Source: Knoellia aerolata DSM 18566 (GTDB taxonomy: Bacteria; Actinomycetota; Actinomycetes; Actinomycetales; Dermatophilaceae). From it: DNA of 62,738 nucleotides. A program made the translations under genes and the position numbers. Each line of letters starts with the position of its first letter. Position 1 is the first letter of the stretch. Location of the stretch: NCBI RefSeq assembly GCF_000768695.1, contig NZ_AVPL01000018.1:1-62738 (forward strand), in the 5' to 3' direction. This document shows, piece after piece, positions 34,807 through 44,689 of this stretch. The notes beneath the pieces were generated by a model that made no database searches, was not told the DNA's origin, and saw only the letters and a list, made by a program, of their open reading frames with translations.

Positions 34807-35446
34807 CGACGACCCGGTCCTGCCCGTGGTCCGAAGACAGAGCGCTGCCGAGGAACGGACTCATGGTCGCCTCTCCCTCCCCGCTGATCCCTTGGCGCCG
34901 CAGCACGGCCACCACCGTACGGCCGATGATAGACAGGTCGAGAGCGAGACTTCGGCGTTCGACGTAATCGACGTCCAGCGCGAACCGGTCCTCCCACGAG
35001 AGCGAGTTCCGTCCCGACACCTGCGCCAGACCGGTGATCCCGGGGCGCACGTCGTGTCGACGCGCCTGCTCGGGTGAGTAGCGCCCGAGGTAGTCGACGA
35101 GCAACGGCCGCGGCCCGATCAGGCTCATGTCGCCCCTGAGGACGTTCCACAGGGAGGGGAGCTCGTCGAGACTCGTGGACCTGAGGAAGCGGCCGACGCC
35201 GGTGAGGCGCTCCGCGTCCGTCACATGGGTGTCGTCGGGATGACGCATGGTGCGGAACTTGACCAGCTCGAAGACCTCGCCGTGCAGGCCCGGCCGGGCC
35301 TGCCTGAAGAACACCGGTCGGCCGTGCGCGGCGAGGACGACAGCGGCGATCACGGCCTGGAGCGGCGCGGACACGAACAGGCCGAGGGCACTCACCGAGA
35401 TGTCGACGGCTCGTTTCACCCGGTCGTAGCGGTCCTCACGCGGCAC
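34799..35446 (-). CDS. Polyprenyl-phosphate phosphoglycosyltransferase (PglC-like)
   Basis: A 215-aa monotopic phosphoglycosyltransferase that loads a sugar phosphate onto undecaprenyl phosphate, the committed step of chain assembly. A single re-entrant hydrophobic helix (ISVSALGLFVSAPLQAVIAA, about 16-35), FRQARPGLHGEVFELVKFRT, the catalytic D-E in STSLDELPSLWNV (about 90-102), and LVGPRP-like MSLIGPRPLLVDYL are all present. The short form without an N-terminal membrane bundle is the PglC type, which uses UDP-diNAcBac. Overlaps the aminotransferase gene by 11 bp. Confidence 0.92.
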   Translation of the reverse strand: MPREDRYDRVKRAVDISVSALGLFVSAPLQAVIAAVVLAAHGRPVFFRQARPGLHGEVFELVKFRTMRHPDDTHVTDAERLTGVGRFLRSTSLDELPSLWNVLRGDMSLIGPRPLLVDYLGRYSPEQARRHDVRPGITGLAQVSGRNSLSWEDRFALDVDYVERRSLALDLSIIGRTVVAVLRRQGISGEGEATMSPFLGSALSSDHGQDRVVGA

Positions 35447-36608
35447 AGTGACCCTGCAGGAAGTCGGCCATGACGCCGTGGACCCGGTCGATCTGCGCCT
35501 GGCCCAGGACGGAGCCGCTCGGAAGTGCCAGCCCGGTCTGGAAGAGACGTTCGCTGGTGCCGTTGACGAAGGCCCGCGCCGTCATGAAGACGGGCTGCAG
35601 GTGCATCGGCTTCCACAGCGGACGCGCCTCGATGTCATGCGCCGCCAGGCTGAGCCGCAGGTCCTCCCGCGAGAAGCCGGCGCGCTTGGGGTCGACGAGG
35701 ATCGAGGTCAGCCACCAGTTGTCCCGGGTCGACCCTCCGTTGACCCCGGATGGTTCGCCGAAGACGGTCACGCCCGGCAGTCCCTGGAACTGCTCGATGT
35801 AGCGCAGCCGGTGCTGACGTCGTTTGTCCATCATCTCGTCCAGGCGCTGCAGCTGGACCCTGCCGATGGCGGCCAACAGGTTGGACAGCCGGTAGTTGTA
35901 GCCGATGTCGGTGTGCTCGTAGTGCACGACCGGCTGCCGCGCCTGGGTCGCGAGGTAACGGACGCGTTCTGCGAGCACGCCGTCGTCCGTGAGGAGCGCG
36001 CCTCCACCCGACGTCGTCATGATCTTGTTGCCGTTGAAGGAGAGCACCGCGGCGTCTCCGAACGCTGCGGACGGCCTACCACCGCGGACGGCACCAGCCG
36101 ACTCGGCGGCGTCCGAGAGCACCGAGGCGCCGAACGCCGAGGCGAGGGCACGGATCCGGTCGTGGTCCGCGGCCTTGCCGAGCAGGTCCACGGGGAGCAC
36201 CACCTTCGCCGGGCGGCCCTCGGCGGCGCACGACTGAAGCGCCTCCTCGAGCAGGTCGGGATCCATGTTCCCGCTCTCGTCGCAGTCGACGAGCACGGCT
36301 TCCGCTCCCGTGTAGGTGATGGCGTTGACCGTCGCGGCAAAGGTCATCGTCGACGTGACGACGACATCTCCTCGCTTCACCCCCAGACCGAGCAGACCCA
36401 GGTGCAGCGCGGCGGTACCCGACGACAGCGTCACGCAGTGGGCCCGGTCGAAACGATCCGCCAGCTCCACCTCGAAGGCGTCGACCTCGGGACCCAGCGG
36501 GGCGACCCATCCGGAGCGGAGCGCGCAGACCAGGGCCACCTCCTCGGCCTCGGTGACGTCCGGAGCGGAGAGGCAGATGCGCTCGCTGGGCGGGGTGAGG
36601 GCGGTCAC
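35436..36608 (-). CDS. DegT/DnrJ/EryC1/StrS aminotransferase (PglE-like)
   Basis: A 390-aa PLP-dependent sugar aminotransferase. [20 protein letters not shown] opens the family fold, [19 protein letters not shown] (about 64-82) holds phosphate-binding residues, [20 protein letters not shown] (about 169-188) binds PLP via the Asp and [20 protein letters not shown] (about 190-209) contains the Schiff-base lysine. It would add the 4-amino group to UDP-2-acetamido-4-keto-6-deoxy-glucose made by the dehydratase at 37909. GTG 36608 overlaps the dehydrogenase stop (GTGA). Confidence 0.93.
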   Translation of the reverse strand: MTALTPPSERICLSAPDVTEAEEVALVCALRSGWVAPLGPEVDAFEVELADRFDRAHCVTLSSGTAALHLGLLGLGVKRGDVVVTSTMTFAATVNAITYTGAEAVLVDCDESGNMDPDLLEEALQSCAAEGRPAKVVLPVDLLGKAADHDRIRALASAFGASVLSDAAESAGAVRGGRPSAAFGDAAVLSFNGNKIMTTSGGGALLTDDGVLAERVRYLATQARQPVVHYEHTDIGYNYRLSNLLAAIGRVQLQRLDEMMDKRRQHRLRYIEQFQGLPGVTVFGEPSGVNGGSTRDNWWLTSILVDPKRAGFSREDLRLSLAAHDIEARPLWKPMHLQPVFMTARAFVNGTSERLFQTGLALPSGSVLGQAQIDRVHGVMADFLQGHCAA

Positions 36609-37912
36609 AGCCGCATGTCCGTCTCGGACTTGTCGAGCACGTATTTCAGGTCGTAGAGCACGTGTCCGTCGGGGTTGCCGAAGGCCCGGATCCGCTGCGC
36701 GCCCATCTCGACGAACTCCTGGTGCGCCACCGCGACGATGACCGCGGAGTACGCACCCTCCTCGGGCGCGGCGACGAGGTCGACGCCGTAGTGCAGCTTG
36801 GCCTCCTCCGCACGGGCCCACGGGTCGTGGACGTCCACGTCGATCTCGTACTCGGCGAGCTCGTCGAGGATGTCGACGACGTGCGAGTTGCGCAGGTCGG
36901 GGGTGTTCTCCTTGAACGTCAGCCCGAGCATGAGGACCCGCGCGTTGCGCACCGGGATGCGTTCCTTGGTCATCCGCTTGACGAGCTGCGCCGCGATGTA
37001 GGAGCCCATCGAGTCGTTGAGGCGACGGCCCGCGAGGATGATCTCGGGGTGGTATCCGACCGCCTGCGCCTTGTGCGTGAGGTAGTACGGGTCGACGCCG
37101 ATGCAGTGACCACCGACGAGGCCCGGGCGGAAGCCGAGGAAGTTCCACTTGGACCCGGCCGCCTTGAGGACCTCCTCGGTGTCGATGTCGAGCCGGTTGA
37201 AGAGGATCGCGAGCTCGTTGATGAGGGCGATGTTGACGTCGCGCTGGGTGTTCTCGATGACCTTGGCCGCCTCGGCGACGCGGATCGACGATGCGCGGTG
37301 CGTCCCCGCGGTGATGATGCTCGAGTAGAGCTCGTCGACGAAGTCGGCCGTCTCGGGCGTCGAGCCGGAGGTCACCTTGACGATCGTCGTGAGCCGGTGC
37401 TCCTTGTCGCCGGGGTTGATCCGCTCCGGGCTGTAGCCGACGAAGAAGTCCTTGTTGAACTTCAGCCGCGAGATCTCCTCGAGCACCGGGACGCACTGCT
37501 CCTCGGTGGCCCCCGGGTAGACGGTCGACTCGTAGATCACCGTGTCGCCGGGTGCGAGCACCTTGGCGATGCTCTCCGTCGCGGACAGCACGGGAGTGAG
37601 GTCCGGCTGCTTCGCGGCGTCGATCGGAGTCGGCGTCGTGACGATGTAGACGTTGCAGTGCTCGATGTCCTCGGGGTGCTCGGTGAAGCGCAGGCCGGTC
37701 GCCTCGGCGAGCAGCTCGTCGCTGACCTCGAGGGTGAAGTCGTTGCCGGCGCTGAGCTCCTTGACGCGGGACCCGTTGATGTCGAACCCGACGACGTCCA
37801 TGGTCTTGCCGAACTCCACGGCGAGGGGCAGGCCGACGTAGCCCAGCCCGACGACGGCGAGCCGCACCCCGCCCGGCATCGTGGGGAATCCCTGAGTGGC
37901 TGCTGTGGTCAT
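36605..37912 (-). CDS. UDP-HexNAc 6-dehydrogenase (WbpA/TviB-like)
   Basis: A 435-aa nucleotide-sugar dehydrogenase oxidising a UDP-HexNAc at C6 to the uronic acid. The N-terminal [20 protein letters not shown] (17-36) binds [21 protein letters not shown]-like [18 protein letters not shown] (about 155-172) and [18 protein letters not shown] (about 260-277) include the catalytic cysteine in [12 protein letters not shown], the TviB/WbpA form rather than the UDP-glucose form. It would provide an acidic sugar (GlcNAcA-type), beside the bacillosamine genes. Ends in GTGA overlap with the aminotransferase and starts in an overlap with the dehydratase. Confidence 0.92.
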   Translation of the reverse strand: MTTAATQGFPTMPGGVRLAVVGLGYVGLPLAVEFGKTMDVVGFDINGSRVKELSAGNDFTLEVSDELLAEATGLRFTEHPEDIEHCNVYIVTTPTPIDAAKQPDLTPVLSATESIAKVLAPGDTVIYESTVYPGATEEQCVPVLEEISRLKFNKDFFVGYSPERINPGDKEHRLTTIVKVTSGSTPETADFVDELYSSIITAGTHRASSIRVAEAAKVIENTQRDVNIALINELAILFNRLDIDTEEVLKAAGSKWNFLGFRPGLVGGHCIGVDPYYLTHKAQAVGYHPEIILAGRRLNDSMGSYIAAQLVKRMTKERIPVRNARVLMLGLTFKENTPDLRNSHVVDILDELAEYEIDVDVHDPWARAEEAKLHYGVDLVAAPEEGAYSAVIVAVAHQEFVEMGAQRIRAFGNPDGHVLYDLKYVLDKSETDMRL

Positions 37913-39708
37913 CGAATCCTCTTTCTTGAAGAGTCGCCCTGGTGGGACATGGGGACCTCGAGGTCGTCGAGGTCGAGCCGGTTGGCCAGCACGTCGGCCG
38001 GCGAGAGGTGGGGCACGGAGACCTGGGTGATGAGCGGGTGGGCCGTGTGGCGACTGCGCTCCTCGGCGCTGAGCAGCACCTCGTGGAGCTTCTCGCCGTC
38101 GCGCAGGCCGGAGAAGGAGATCTGGATGTCCTTGCCGGACTCCTCGATGAGACGCCGGGCCACGTCGATGATGCGGACCGGCTCACCCATGTCGAGGACG
38201 AGGACGTCGCCGGGGTGACCGATGGCCGCGGCCTGGAGCACGAGCTCGCACGCCTCCGGGATGGTCATGAAGAACCGGCTGACCTCGGGGTCGGTGACGG
38301 TGAGCGGGCCACCGCGCTCGATCTGGGCCCGGAAGGTGTCGAGCACCGACCCGCGCGACCCGAGGACGTTGCCGAAGCGGACCGAGAGGAAGCTCATCCC
38401 GGTCTCGCCGGCATACCAGGCGGTGAGCCGCTCGGCGAGGCGCTTGGTCTGGCCGAGCACGCTGGTGGCGTCCGCAGCCTTGTCGGTCGAGATGTTGACG
38501 AAGTGCTGCACGCCGTTCGTCGCGGCGCACTCGAGGACGTTGAGCGTGCCGAGCACGTTCGTCTTCCAGCCTTCCTCGGGGAACCGCTCGAGCATCGGGA
38601 GGTGCTTGAGGGCGGCGGCGTGGAAGACGACCTCCGGGGCGAGCCGGGCGAAGGCGGCGCAGAGGGCGCCCTGGTCCCGGATGTCGCACAGGACCGTGTC
38701 GTCGGTGTCGAGGAGCCCGTCGCCGTCGAGCGAGAGCTTGGTCGCGTGCAGGGCGGACTCGTCGCGGTCCAGCAGGATGAGCTTCGACGGGCCGAGCTGG
38801 CTGACCTGACGGGCGAGCTCGGAGCCGATCGAGCCGCCGGCCCCGGTGACGAGGACGACCTTGCCGGTGACGTAGCCGGCGATCTCGGACAGCTCGGTCT
38901 CGATGGGACGACGACCGAGGAGGTCGGCGACGTTGAAGGCGCGCAGCTCGTCGAGGTCGATCCGGCCCGAGATCATCTCGCGCAGCGGCGGGACGACGAC
39001 GAGGTCGAGCCCCGCCTCCGTGCAGCGGTCGGAGACGTCCTGGATGAGCTGCGGGGACGCCTGGCTGATCGCGAGCACGACGACCTCGGCGTGGGCGGCC
39101 CGGGCGGCGGCCACGAGGTCGACCCCCCGGCCGAGGACCCGGTAGCCGTTCACCCGCAGGAAGCGCAGCCGGGGGTCGTCGTCGATGAAGCCGACGATCG
39201 AGTAGGGAGAGTCGCCGGAGGAGTCGACGAGGCCGGCGAGCTGGTGCCCGGCGTCGCCGGCACCGTAGATGAGGGCGGGGACACCGGGGTGCTCGGTGCG
39301 CCGACGGCGGTCCTGCTGGCGCGCCATCCGGAAGACCCACCGTCCGGCCGCCATGAAGAGGAAGGCCAGGGCCGGCATGACGAACGCGATCCCCCGCGAG
39401 AACAGCGGGGCCGCGATGTAGAAGGTCGCGCCGAGGATGACACTGTTGGCGACGACGATCTGGGCGAGCGAGGTGACCTCGTCGAAGCTGCCGACCTTGC
39501 TGCGACCGAGGTAGAGGTGGGTGGCGAACCCGCCGACGACCTGCAGCCCGATCGCTGCCGCGACGTAGGCCGCGGCGATGACCCACATCCGCTCGCTGAG
39601 GGCGAACTCGTGGCGCACGAGGAGGAAGCCGAACAGCGCCAGCAGCCATGAGACGGCATCCCAGCCGACCATCACGGAACGCCGTGCGAAGATCTGCGAC
39701 CTCGACAT
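37909..39708 (-). CDS. UDP-sugar 4,6-dehydratase with membrane domain (PglF/CapD-like)
   Basis: A 599-aa enzyme whose four N-terminal membrane helices (within residues 12-125) anchor it to the inner face. A first Rossmann domain ([14 protein letters not shown], 145-158) and the catalytic SDR domain follow: [15 protein letters not shown] at 287-301 and [19 protein letters not shown] at 405-423, in which the usual catalytic tyrosine is replaced, as in this subfamily, here by leucine (L418); PglF and FlaA1 have methionine. It makes the 4-keto-6-deoxy intermediate of UDP-diNAcBac. It is the first gene of the operon; an octamer CGGCATAC at 38409 is the first after a 17-kb gap. Confidence 0.93.
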   Translation of the reverse strand: MSRSQIFARRSVMVGWDAVSWLLALFGFLLVRHEFALSERMWVIAAAYVAAAIGLQVVGGFATHLYLGRSKVGSFDEVTSLAQIVVANSVILGATFYIAAPLFSRGIAFVMPALAFLFMAAGRWVFRMARQQDRRRRTEHPGVPALIYGAGDAGHQLAGLVDSSGDSPYSIVGFIDDDPRLRFLRVNGYRVLGRGVDLVAAARAAHAEVVVLAISQASPQLIQDVSDRCTEAGLDLVVVPPLREMISGRIDLDELRAFNVADLLGRRPIETELSEIAGYVTGKVVLVTGAGGSIGSELARQVSQLGPSKLILLDRDESALHATKLSLDGDGLLDTDDTVLCDIRDQGALCAAFARLAPEVVFHAAALKHLPMLERFPEEGWKTNVLGTLNVLECAATNGVQHFVNISTDKAADATSVLGQTKRLAERLTAWYAGETGMSFLSVRFGNVLGSRGSVLDTFRAQIERGGPLTVTDPEVSRFFMTIPEACELVLQAAAIGHPGDVLVLDMGEPVRIIDVARRLIEESGKDIQISFSGLRDGEKLHEVLLSAEERSRHTAHPLITQVSVPHLSPADVLANRLDLDDLEVPMSHQGDSSRKRIR

Positions 39709-39861
39709 CCTGCACCCCTGAACCGCTGTGGTTTCGTCAAGTAATGACGACGCAGTTCACGCTAGGTGGGCCATCGGAACGCCGAGTGCGAATGCCGGGA
39801 AGTCCACCCAAGGGGCACTGGGGGATGGCCCAGTCAACTAGTCAGGCATGGCCCGAATGGG

Positions 39862-41385
39862 TCAGACGATCCCGAAAACCCGGCCGCCGACGACCGTCGT
39901 CGACACCTCGAGCGAGCGCAGGTGGGCCGCCGCCTCCGGTCCGGACTCCCCGGCGGCGTAGGGATCCGCATCGAGGAGCGCGAGGTCGGCCAGGCTCCCG
40001 GCACCCACCGTCGGGGCGCCGTCGAGGCTGCCGGCGAGCGCCTCGGTGACCGTGATCGTCTCCTGGGCGTTCCACTCCTCGCGGTCGTCACCCGTGCGGT
40101 GGACGGCTGCGGCCATGGCCTCCCACGGGTCGAGGGGCGCGACCGGCGCGTCCGACCCGAGCGCCAGCGTGACGCCGGCCCGGAGCATCGAGCGCAGCGG
40201 GAAGCACCGGTCCGCCCGGTCGGGCCAGCACTGGTGGGTGACGTCGCGGTCGTCGATGAGGTGCGCCGGCTGGACGCTCGCCACGACGCCCAGTCGAGCC
40301 ATCCGCCCGAGGTCCGGGAGGGCCACGAGCTGGGCGTGCTCGATCGACCCGGCTGCACCCGTCGCGGTGAACGCGTCGAGGGCGATGCCCACCGCCGCGT
40401 CCCCGATCGCGTGCACCGCGACGTCGAGCCCGTGGGCCGTGGCCTGCGCGAGCAGGTCGGCGAGCTCCTCGGGCGAGTTGTTGGCCCGACCCCGGGGGTG
40501 CTCGAGGACGTCGTCGCCCACGTAGGGGTCGTGGCAGTACGCGGTCCGGGTGTTGAGCGACCCGTCGCTGATGATCTTCAGCGGCCCCATCGTCACGAGC
40601 CCGGCTTCGTCGAGGACGTCACCCGAGCGGCGGCCGGCGGCGATGGCGTCGGCCAGCCCCACGGCATACGTCGCGGTGCGGACCCGCAGCACCGCCAGAC
40701 CGGACCCGGAACGCTCCACCCACTCGGTCGCGTTGTCGGCCCACTCCATGTCGCGCACCCCGACGACGCCGCGACGCAGCGCCGCGTCGAGCACCTTCGC
40801 GTATGCCGTCCGCCCGCCTTCCGGCGTCCGCGTCACCTCGTCGAGCCGGGCGAAGACCGGGAACCACTCGTTCTCCTCGACGACGGTGTCCCTCGGCGCG
40901 ACCCCGAGCAGCCGCTGCGCCGCCGAGTTGAGCCAGCCGTGGTGGGCGTCGCCGCTGATGAGGACGACCGGCACCTCACCACTCACGGCGTCGAGCTCGG
41001 AGACGGTGGGTTGGCGCTCCCACCCGGCGGTGCGGTGGCCGAACCCCTGGAGCACCGTGCCGGGGGCTCGGCCCGACCTCGCGCCGATCTCGGCGGCGAC
41101 GATCCGCACGACCTCTCCGGCGCTGGACGTGGAGGACAGGTCGAGGCGCGTGGCGTTCGCGGCCCACTGGCCCATGTGCACGTGCTGGTCCCACAGCCCG
41201 GGGACGAGCCAGCGCCCCTCGGCCTCGAGGACCTGGTCCGCGCCGGTGGGGCGCAGCGTCGGTGCCACCTCGACGACCCGGTCGGCCTCGACGCGCACGT
41301 CGACGGGGACACCGACGATGCCCTCGGGGGCGGGACGGCCGGCGACGGGGACGAGTCGGGCCTGACGGATGAACAGCGAGCTCAC
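39862..41385 (-). CDS. YtcJ-like amidohydrolase
   Basis: A 507-aa metal-dependent hydrolase (Amidohydro_3). WLVPGLWDQHVHMGQW (about 59-74) is the H-x-H metal site, VLISGDAHHGWLNSAA the second, KIISDGSLNTRTAY the carboxylate-Lys-type segment, VAVHAIGDAAV the third histidine, and LALGSDAPVAPLDPWEAM (about 432-449) the final metal aspartate. It hydrolyses C-N or ester bonds in small cyclic or exocyclic substrates; the true substrate is unknown. It is divergent from the heliorhodopsin gene with 48 bp between starts, so the two may share a regulatory region. Confidence 0.92.
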   Translation of the reverse strand: MSSLFIRQARLVPVAGRPAPEGIVGVPVDVRVEADRVVEVAPTLRPTGADQVLEAEGRWLVPGLWDQHVHMGQWAANATRLDLSSTSSAGEVVRIVAAEIGARSGRAPGTVLQGFGHRTAGWERQPTVSELDAVSGEVPVVLISGDAHHGWLNSAAQRLLGVAPRDTVVEENEWFPVFARLDEVTRTPEGGRTAYAKVLDAALRRGVVGVRDMEWADNATEWVERSGSGLAVLRVRTATYAVGLADAIAAGRRSGDVLDEAGLVTMGPLKIISDGSLNTRTAYCHDPYVGDDVLEHPRGRANNSPEELADLLAQATAHGLDVAVHAIGDAAVGIALDAFTATGAAGSIEHAQLVALPDLGRMARLGVVASVQPAHLIDDRDVTHQCWPDRADRCFPLRSMLRAGVTLALGSDAPVAPLDPWEAMAAAVHRTGDDREEWNAQETITVTEALAGSLDGAPTVGAGSLADLALLDADPYAAGESGPEAAAHLRSLEVSTTVVGGRVFGIV

Positions 41386-41433
41386 GCGGTGATCCTAGGA
41401 GGAGAACCGGGGTCCGCCGGTTACGGTCCACTC

Positions 41434-42201
41434 ATGACGAACGAGCTCTCCCCCGACACCCAGCGCGGACTCCGCACGTGGAACCTCGCGGCGGCAGCCC
41501 TGCACGCGGCCCAGGCGGTCGCCGTGGTGGCGCTCGCCACCGACTTCGCCCTGCCGGTCACGGCGAGCTACCTGGCCGGGCCGCCCGGAACTGCCCCCCA
41601 GGACCCGACCGTCCTCTTCGACCTGTCCACGGGGCTGGCCGTGGCCGCGTTCCTCGCGCTGTCGGCGCTCGCGCACCTCGTCGTCTCCACCGTGTGGTTC
41701 CGCGGCTACGTCGCCGACCTCGCCCGGTCCATCAACCGGGCCCGATGGGTGGAGTACTCGCTGTCGAGCTCCCTCATGATGGTGGTCATCGCCCAGCTCG
41801 TCGGGATCGCCGACGTCACGGCCCTGCTGGCGATCGCCGGGGTCAACGCGTCGATGATCCTCTTCGGCTGGCTGCAGGAGAGGTACGAACGGCCCCGAGG
41901 GGGCGGCTGGCTGCCGTTCTGGTTCGGGTGCATCGCCGGCGCCGTGCCGTGGCTCGCCGTCGTGCTCTACGTCGTTTCGCCGCAGTCCCCGTCCGACGCC
42001 AGTCCGCCCGGCTTCGTCTACGGCATCGTCGTCTCGCTCTTCCTCTTCTTCAACGTCTTCGCGCTCAACCAGTGGCTGCAGTACCGCGCCCGGGGCCGGT
42101 GGGCGGACTACCTGTTCGGCGAGCGGGTCTACATCGTCCTCAGCCTGGTCGCCAAGTCCCTGCTCGCGTGGCAGGTCTTCGGAGGGACCCTCGCGGGATA
42201 G
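41434..42201 (+). CDS. Heliorhodopsin
   Basis: A 255-aa seven-helix retinal protein of the heliorhodopsin family, in which the N-terminus faces the cytosol, opposite to type 1 rhodopsins. The helix C motif RARWVEYSLSSSLMMVVIAQ has the counterion glutamate at E107, helix F ends FFNVFALNQWLQY, and the helix G segment YIVLSLVAKSLLAWQVFGG carries the Schiff-base lysine at K241. Both positions coincide with those I recall for the type protein 48C12. Histidines at 24 and 81 match the conserved polar residues near the retinal. No carotenoid or 15,15'-dioxygenase gene is in the window. Heliorhodopsins are light sensors or enzyme regulators of largely unknown role. ATG 41434; divergent amidohydrolase 48 bp away. 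Confidence 0.95.
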   Translation: MTNELSPDTQRGLRTWNLAAAALHAAQAVAVVALATDFALPVTASYLAGPPGTAPQDPTVLFDLSTGLAVAAFLALSALAHLVVSTVWFRGYVADLARSINRARWVEYSLSSSLMMVVIAQLVGIADVTALLAIAGVNASMILFGWLQERYERPRGGGWLPFWFGCIAGAVPWLAVVLYVVSPQSPSDASPPGFVYGIVVSLFLFFNVFALNQWLQYRARGRWADYLFGERVYIVLSLVAKSLLAWQVFGGTLAG

Positions 42202-42285
42202 GTCACACCCGGGACGCGCAGACCGGTGGCCCGCGCGGGGTTACCGTGGAGTATCCGCCCCGCCGACCCGCTCGAGGACCTCTCC

Positions 42286-43158
42286 ATGGCTCACATGACC
42301 CCGCGCACGGTGCGTCTGCACGGTCACGAGCTGTCCTTCGTCGACAGCGGCTCCGGACCGGCCCTGCTCTTCATCCACGGGATCCTCGGTTCACAGCGGC
42401 AGTGGTCCCGCCTCGTCGACAAGCTCGACGACGACCACCGGGTCCTCGTGCCCGACCTCTTCGGCCACGGCGACTCGGCCAAGCCGCTGGGCGACTACTC
42501 CCTCAGCGCGCACGCCGCGACCATGCGCGACCTCCTCGACCGTCTCGGCATCGAACGGGTCACCCTCGTGGGGCACTCGCTCGGCGGTGGCATCGCCATG
42601 CAGTTCTTCTACCTCTTCCCCGACCGCGTCGACAAGATCGTCCTCGTCGCCAGCGGGGGGCTGGGCCGCGAGGTCAACCTCGTCCTGCGCTCCGCGACCC
42701 TCCCCGGCGCGGAGCAGGTGCTCAGCGTCGTCGCCTCGGCCCCGGTGCTGTCCAAGGTGGAGGCCCTCGGCCGCGTCGCGGGCAAGGTCGGCTGGCGGGC
42801 CGGCTCGGACCTCAGCGCCGTCTGGCGCGGGTTCACGACCCTCGGCGACGGCGAGAGCCGCCGAGCGTTCCTCGCCACCACCCGCGCCGTGATCGACCTC
42901 GGCGGGCAGAGCATCAGCGCCCACGGCCACCTCGAGGACGCCCCGTCCGTGCCGGTCCTCATCGTCTGGGGCTCCAGGGACCGGATGATCCCGGCGTGGC
43001 ACGCCATCAGCGCCCAGCGCTCGGTCCCCGGCTGTCGCGTCGAGCTCTTCGAGGGGGCGGGTCACTTCCCGCACCTCGACGACCCGGAGCGGTTCACACA
43101 GGTCCTGCGCGAGTTCGTCTCCCCCGCGTCCGTGGAGGAGCCACCCGCCACGGCGTAG
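42286..43158 (+). CDS. Alpha/beta hydrolase
   Basis: A 290-aa serine hydrolase. LLFIHGILGSQRQW (27-40) is the oxyanion-hole HG motif, VGHSLGGG (95-102) holds the nucleophile S98, WGSRDRMIPAWHA carries the acid, and FEGAGHFPHLDDPERF the histidine. Overall it resembles esterase/haloalkane-dehalogenase-like hydrolases acting on small lipophilic substrates. ATG 42286 has GAGGA upstream. It lies 84 bp after the heliorhodopsin and may be co-transcribed; whether retinoid or carotenoid-derived esters are substrates is only a guess. Confidence 0.88.
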   Translation: MAHMTPRTVRLHGHELSFVDSGSGPALLFIHGILGSQRQWSRLVDKLDDDHRVLVPDLFGHGDSAKPLGDYSLSAHAATMRDLLDRLGIERVTLVGHSLGGGIAMQFFYLFPDRVDKIVLVASGGLGREVNLVLRSATLPGAEQVLSVVASAPVLSKVEALGRVAGKVGWRAGSDLSAVWRGFTTLGDGESRRAFLATTRAVIDLGGQSISAHGHLEDAPSVPVLIVWGSRDRMIPAWHAISAQRSVPGCRVELFEGAGHFPHLDDPERFTQVLREFVSPASVEEPPATA

Positions 43159-43218
43159 GCCACGCCCGTCGCCTCCACGACTCTGGCGCCCGCCGCCCCC
43201 GACCGGGATGCTGGGCAC

Positions 43219-44658
43219 ATGGTGAGGACGCCGCCCGAGGACATCGCCCGACTGTGGCAGCAGGCGTCCCGGTCCGCGATCGCGTTCCGCCAGGGCGTCG
43301 CCGACCGTGCCGCCGCACCGCAGGAGGACTACGCCGCGTCGCTGCGCTCGTTCGTCGCGACGCTGCCGGAGTCGGGCTCGGACCCGGCCGAGGTGCTCGA
43401 CGACCTCGTGCGCCGCGCCGACCGAGGGCTCATGACCCCGACCGGCCCCCGGTTCTTCGGGTGGGTCATCGGCGGCTCCCACCCCGTGGGTGTCGCGGCC
43501 GACTGGCTGACGAGTGCGTGGGGCCAGAACGCCGGCAACCACCAGGCCGCGCCCGCCGCCTCCGCGGTGGAGACGGTCGCCGCCGGCTGGCTGCTCGAGC
43601 TCCTCGACCTGCCCCGCGAGGCGTCGGTCGGGTTCGTCACCGGCGCGACGGTCGCGAACGTCACGGCGCTCGCCGCCGCCCGCGGCGAGGTCCTGCGGCG
43701 CGTCGGGTGGGACGTCGAGCGCGACGGCCTGTTCGGGGCGCCGGAGGTCACCGTCGTCATCGGCGCCGAAGCGCACACGACGGTGTATGCCGCGCTGCAG
43801 CTCCTCGGCCTCGGTCGCGACCGGGTCACCCGCCTGCCGGTCGACGACCACGGCCGGGTCTTCGTACGGCCCGCCCTCGAGGTCCTGTCGGGGGTGGGGC
43901 AGCCGGCGATCGTCGTCCTGCAGGCCGGACACGTCAACACCGGTGCCTTCGACGACTTCGGGGTGCTCGTCCCCGCAGCCCGGGCCGCCGGTGCCTGGGT
44001 GCACGTCGACGGGGCGTTCGGCCTGTGGGCCCGCGTGTCCGAGCAGACGTCCCACCTGGCCGTCGGCCTCGAGGGCGCCGACTCCTGGGCCGTCGACGGC
44101 CACAAGTGGCTGCAGACCCCGTACGACTCGGGCTTCGTCGTCGTCCGGGACGAGCAGGCGCACCGACGGGCCATGACGATCGCCGCGAGCTACCTGCCGA
44201 CCCCCGGCGAGGGCGAGCGCGATCCGTCCCACTACGTCCCGGAGCTCTCGCGGCGGGCACGCGGCTTCGCGGTGTGGGCGATGATCCGCACGCTCGGGAG
44301 GGACGGCATCCGAGAGGTGGTCGAGCGGCACTGCGCGTGCGCACGGCTCGTCGCCGGCCGCCTGCGCACCGAGCCGGGCATCGCCGTGCTCAACGACGTC
44401 GACCTCAACCAGGTGCTCGTCCGGTTCGGCGCCGACCGTCCCGACGACGAGGGCGACCGCGTCACCCGGGCCACCATCGAGCGCATCCGCGCGGACGGCG
44501 TCTGCTTCACCGGTGGGGCGACGTGGCTGGGACGCGAGGTCATGAGGCTCTCTGTCGTCGGGTTCGAGACGGACGCGGACGAGGCGGCGCGCAGCGCCGA
44601 GGCGATCGTCACGGCATACCGCTCGGTGTTGGCGGCCGGTTCTGCGCACGGGTCTTGA
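43219..44658 (+). CDS. PLP-dependent group II decarboxylase
   Basis: A 479-aa enzyme of the aromatic-L-amino-acid/glutamate decarboxylase family (fold type I). GPRFFGWVIGGSHPVGVAAD (about 74-93), TGATVANVTALAAARGEVLR (about 139-158), HVDGAFGLWARV (about 265-276) with the PLP aspartate, and SWAVDGHKWLQTPYDSG (about 291-307) with the lysine in HKW are intact. The substrate is uncertain; such enzymes include tyrosine, tryptophan and cysteine-sulfinate decarboxylases. It overlaps no neighbour; the gap to the ArsR operator is short. ATG 43219. Confidence 0.92.
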   Translation: MVRTPPEDIARLWQQASRSAIAFRQGVADRAAAPQEDYAASLRSFVATLPESGSDPAEVLDDLVRRADRGLMTPTGPRFFGWVIGGSHPVGVAADWLTSAWGQNAGNHQAAPAASAVETVAAGWLLELLDLPREASVGFVTGATVANVTALAAARGEVLRRVGWDVERDGLFGAPEVTVVIGAEAHTTVYAALQLLGLGRDRVTRLPVDDHGRVFVRPALEVLSGVGQPAIVVLQAGHVNTGAFDDFGVLVPAARAAGAWVHVDGAFGLWARVSEQTSHLAVGLEGADSWAVDGHKWLQTPYDSGFVVVRDEQAHRRAMTIAASYLPTPGEGERDPSHYVPELSRRARGFAVWAMIRTLGRDGIREVVERHCACARLVAGRLRTEPGIAVLNDVDLNQVLVRFGADRPDDEGDRVTRATIERIRADGVCFTGGATWLGREVMRLSVVGFETDADEAARSAEAIVTAYRSVLAAGSAHGS

Positions 44659-44661
44659 ATC

Positions 44662-44681
44662 ATGTGACCATTTGGTCACAT
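44662..44681. promoter_or_regulatory. Operator of the ArsR-SRPBCC pair
   Basis: A perfect 9-bp inverted repeat, ATGTGACCA and TGGTCACAT, separated by TT (44662-44681), ends 8 bases before the ArsR start. The dimer-type symmetry and location imply autorepression by the ArsR protein. A transcript may start close to or at the ATG (leaderless). Confidence 0.8.
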
Positions 44682-44689
44682 ACTGGGGC

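Noticed and set aside
41434-42201. Proton- or ion-pumping type 1 rhodopsin
   Set aside because: The helix C motif lacks the D-T-x/N-x-Q pump triad and matches heliorhodopsin instead; membrane orientation and E107/K241 positions agree.
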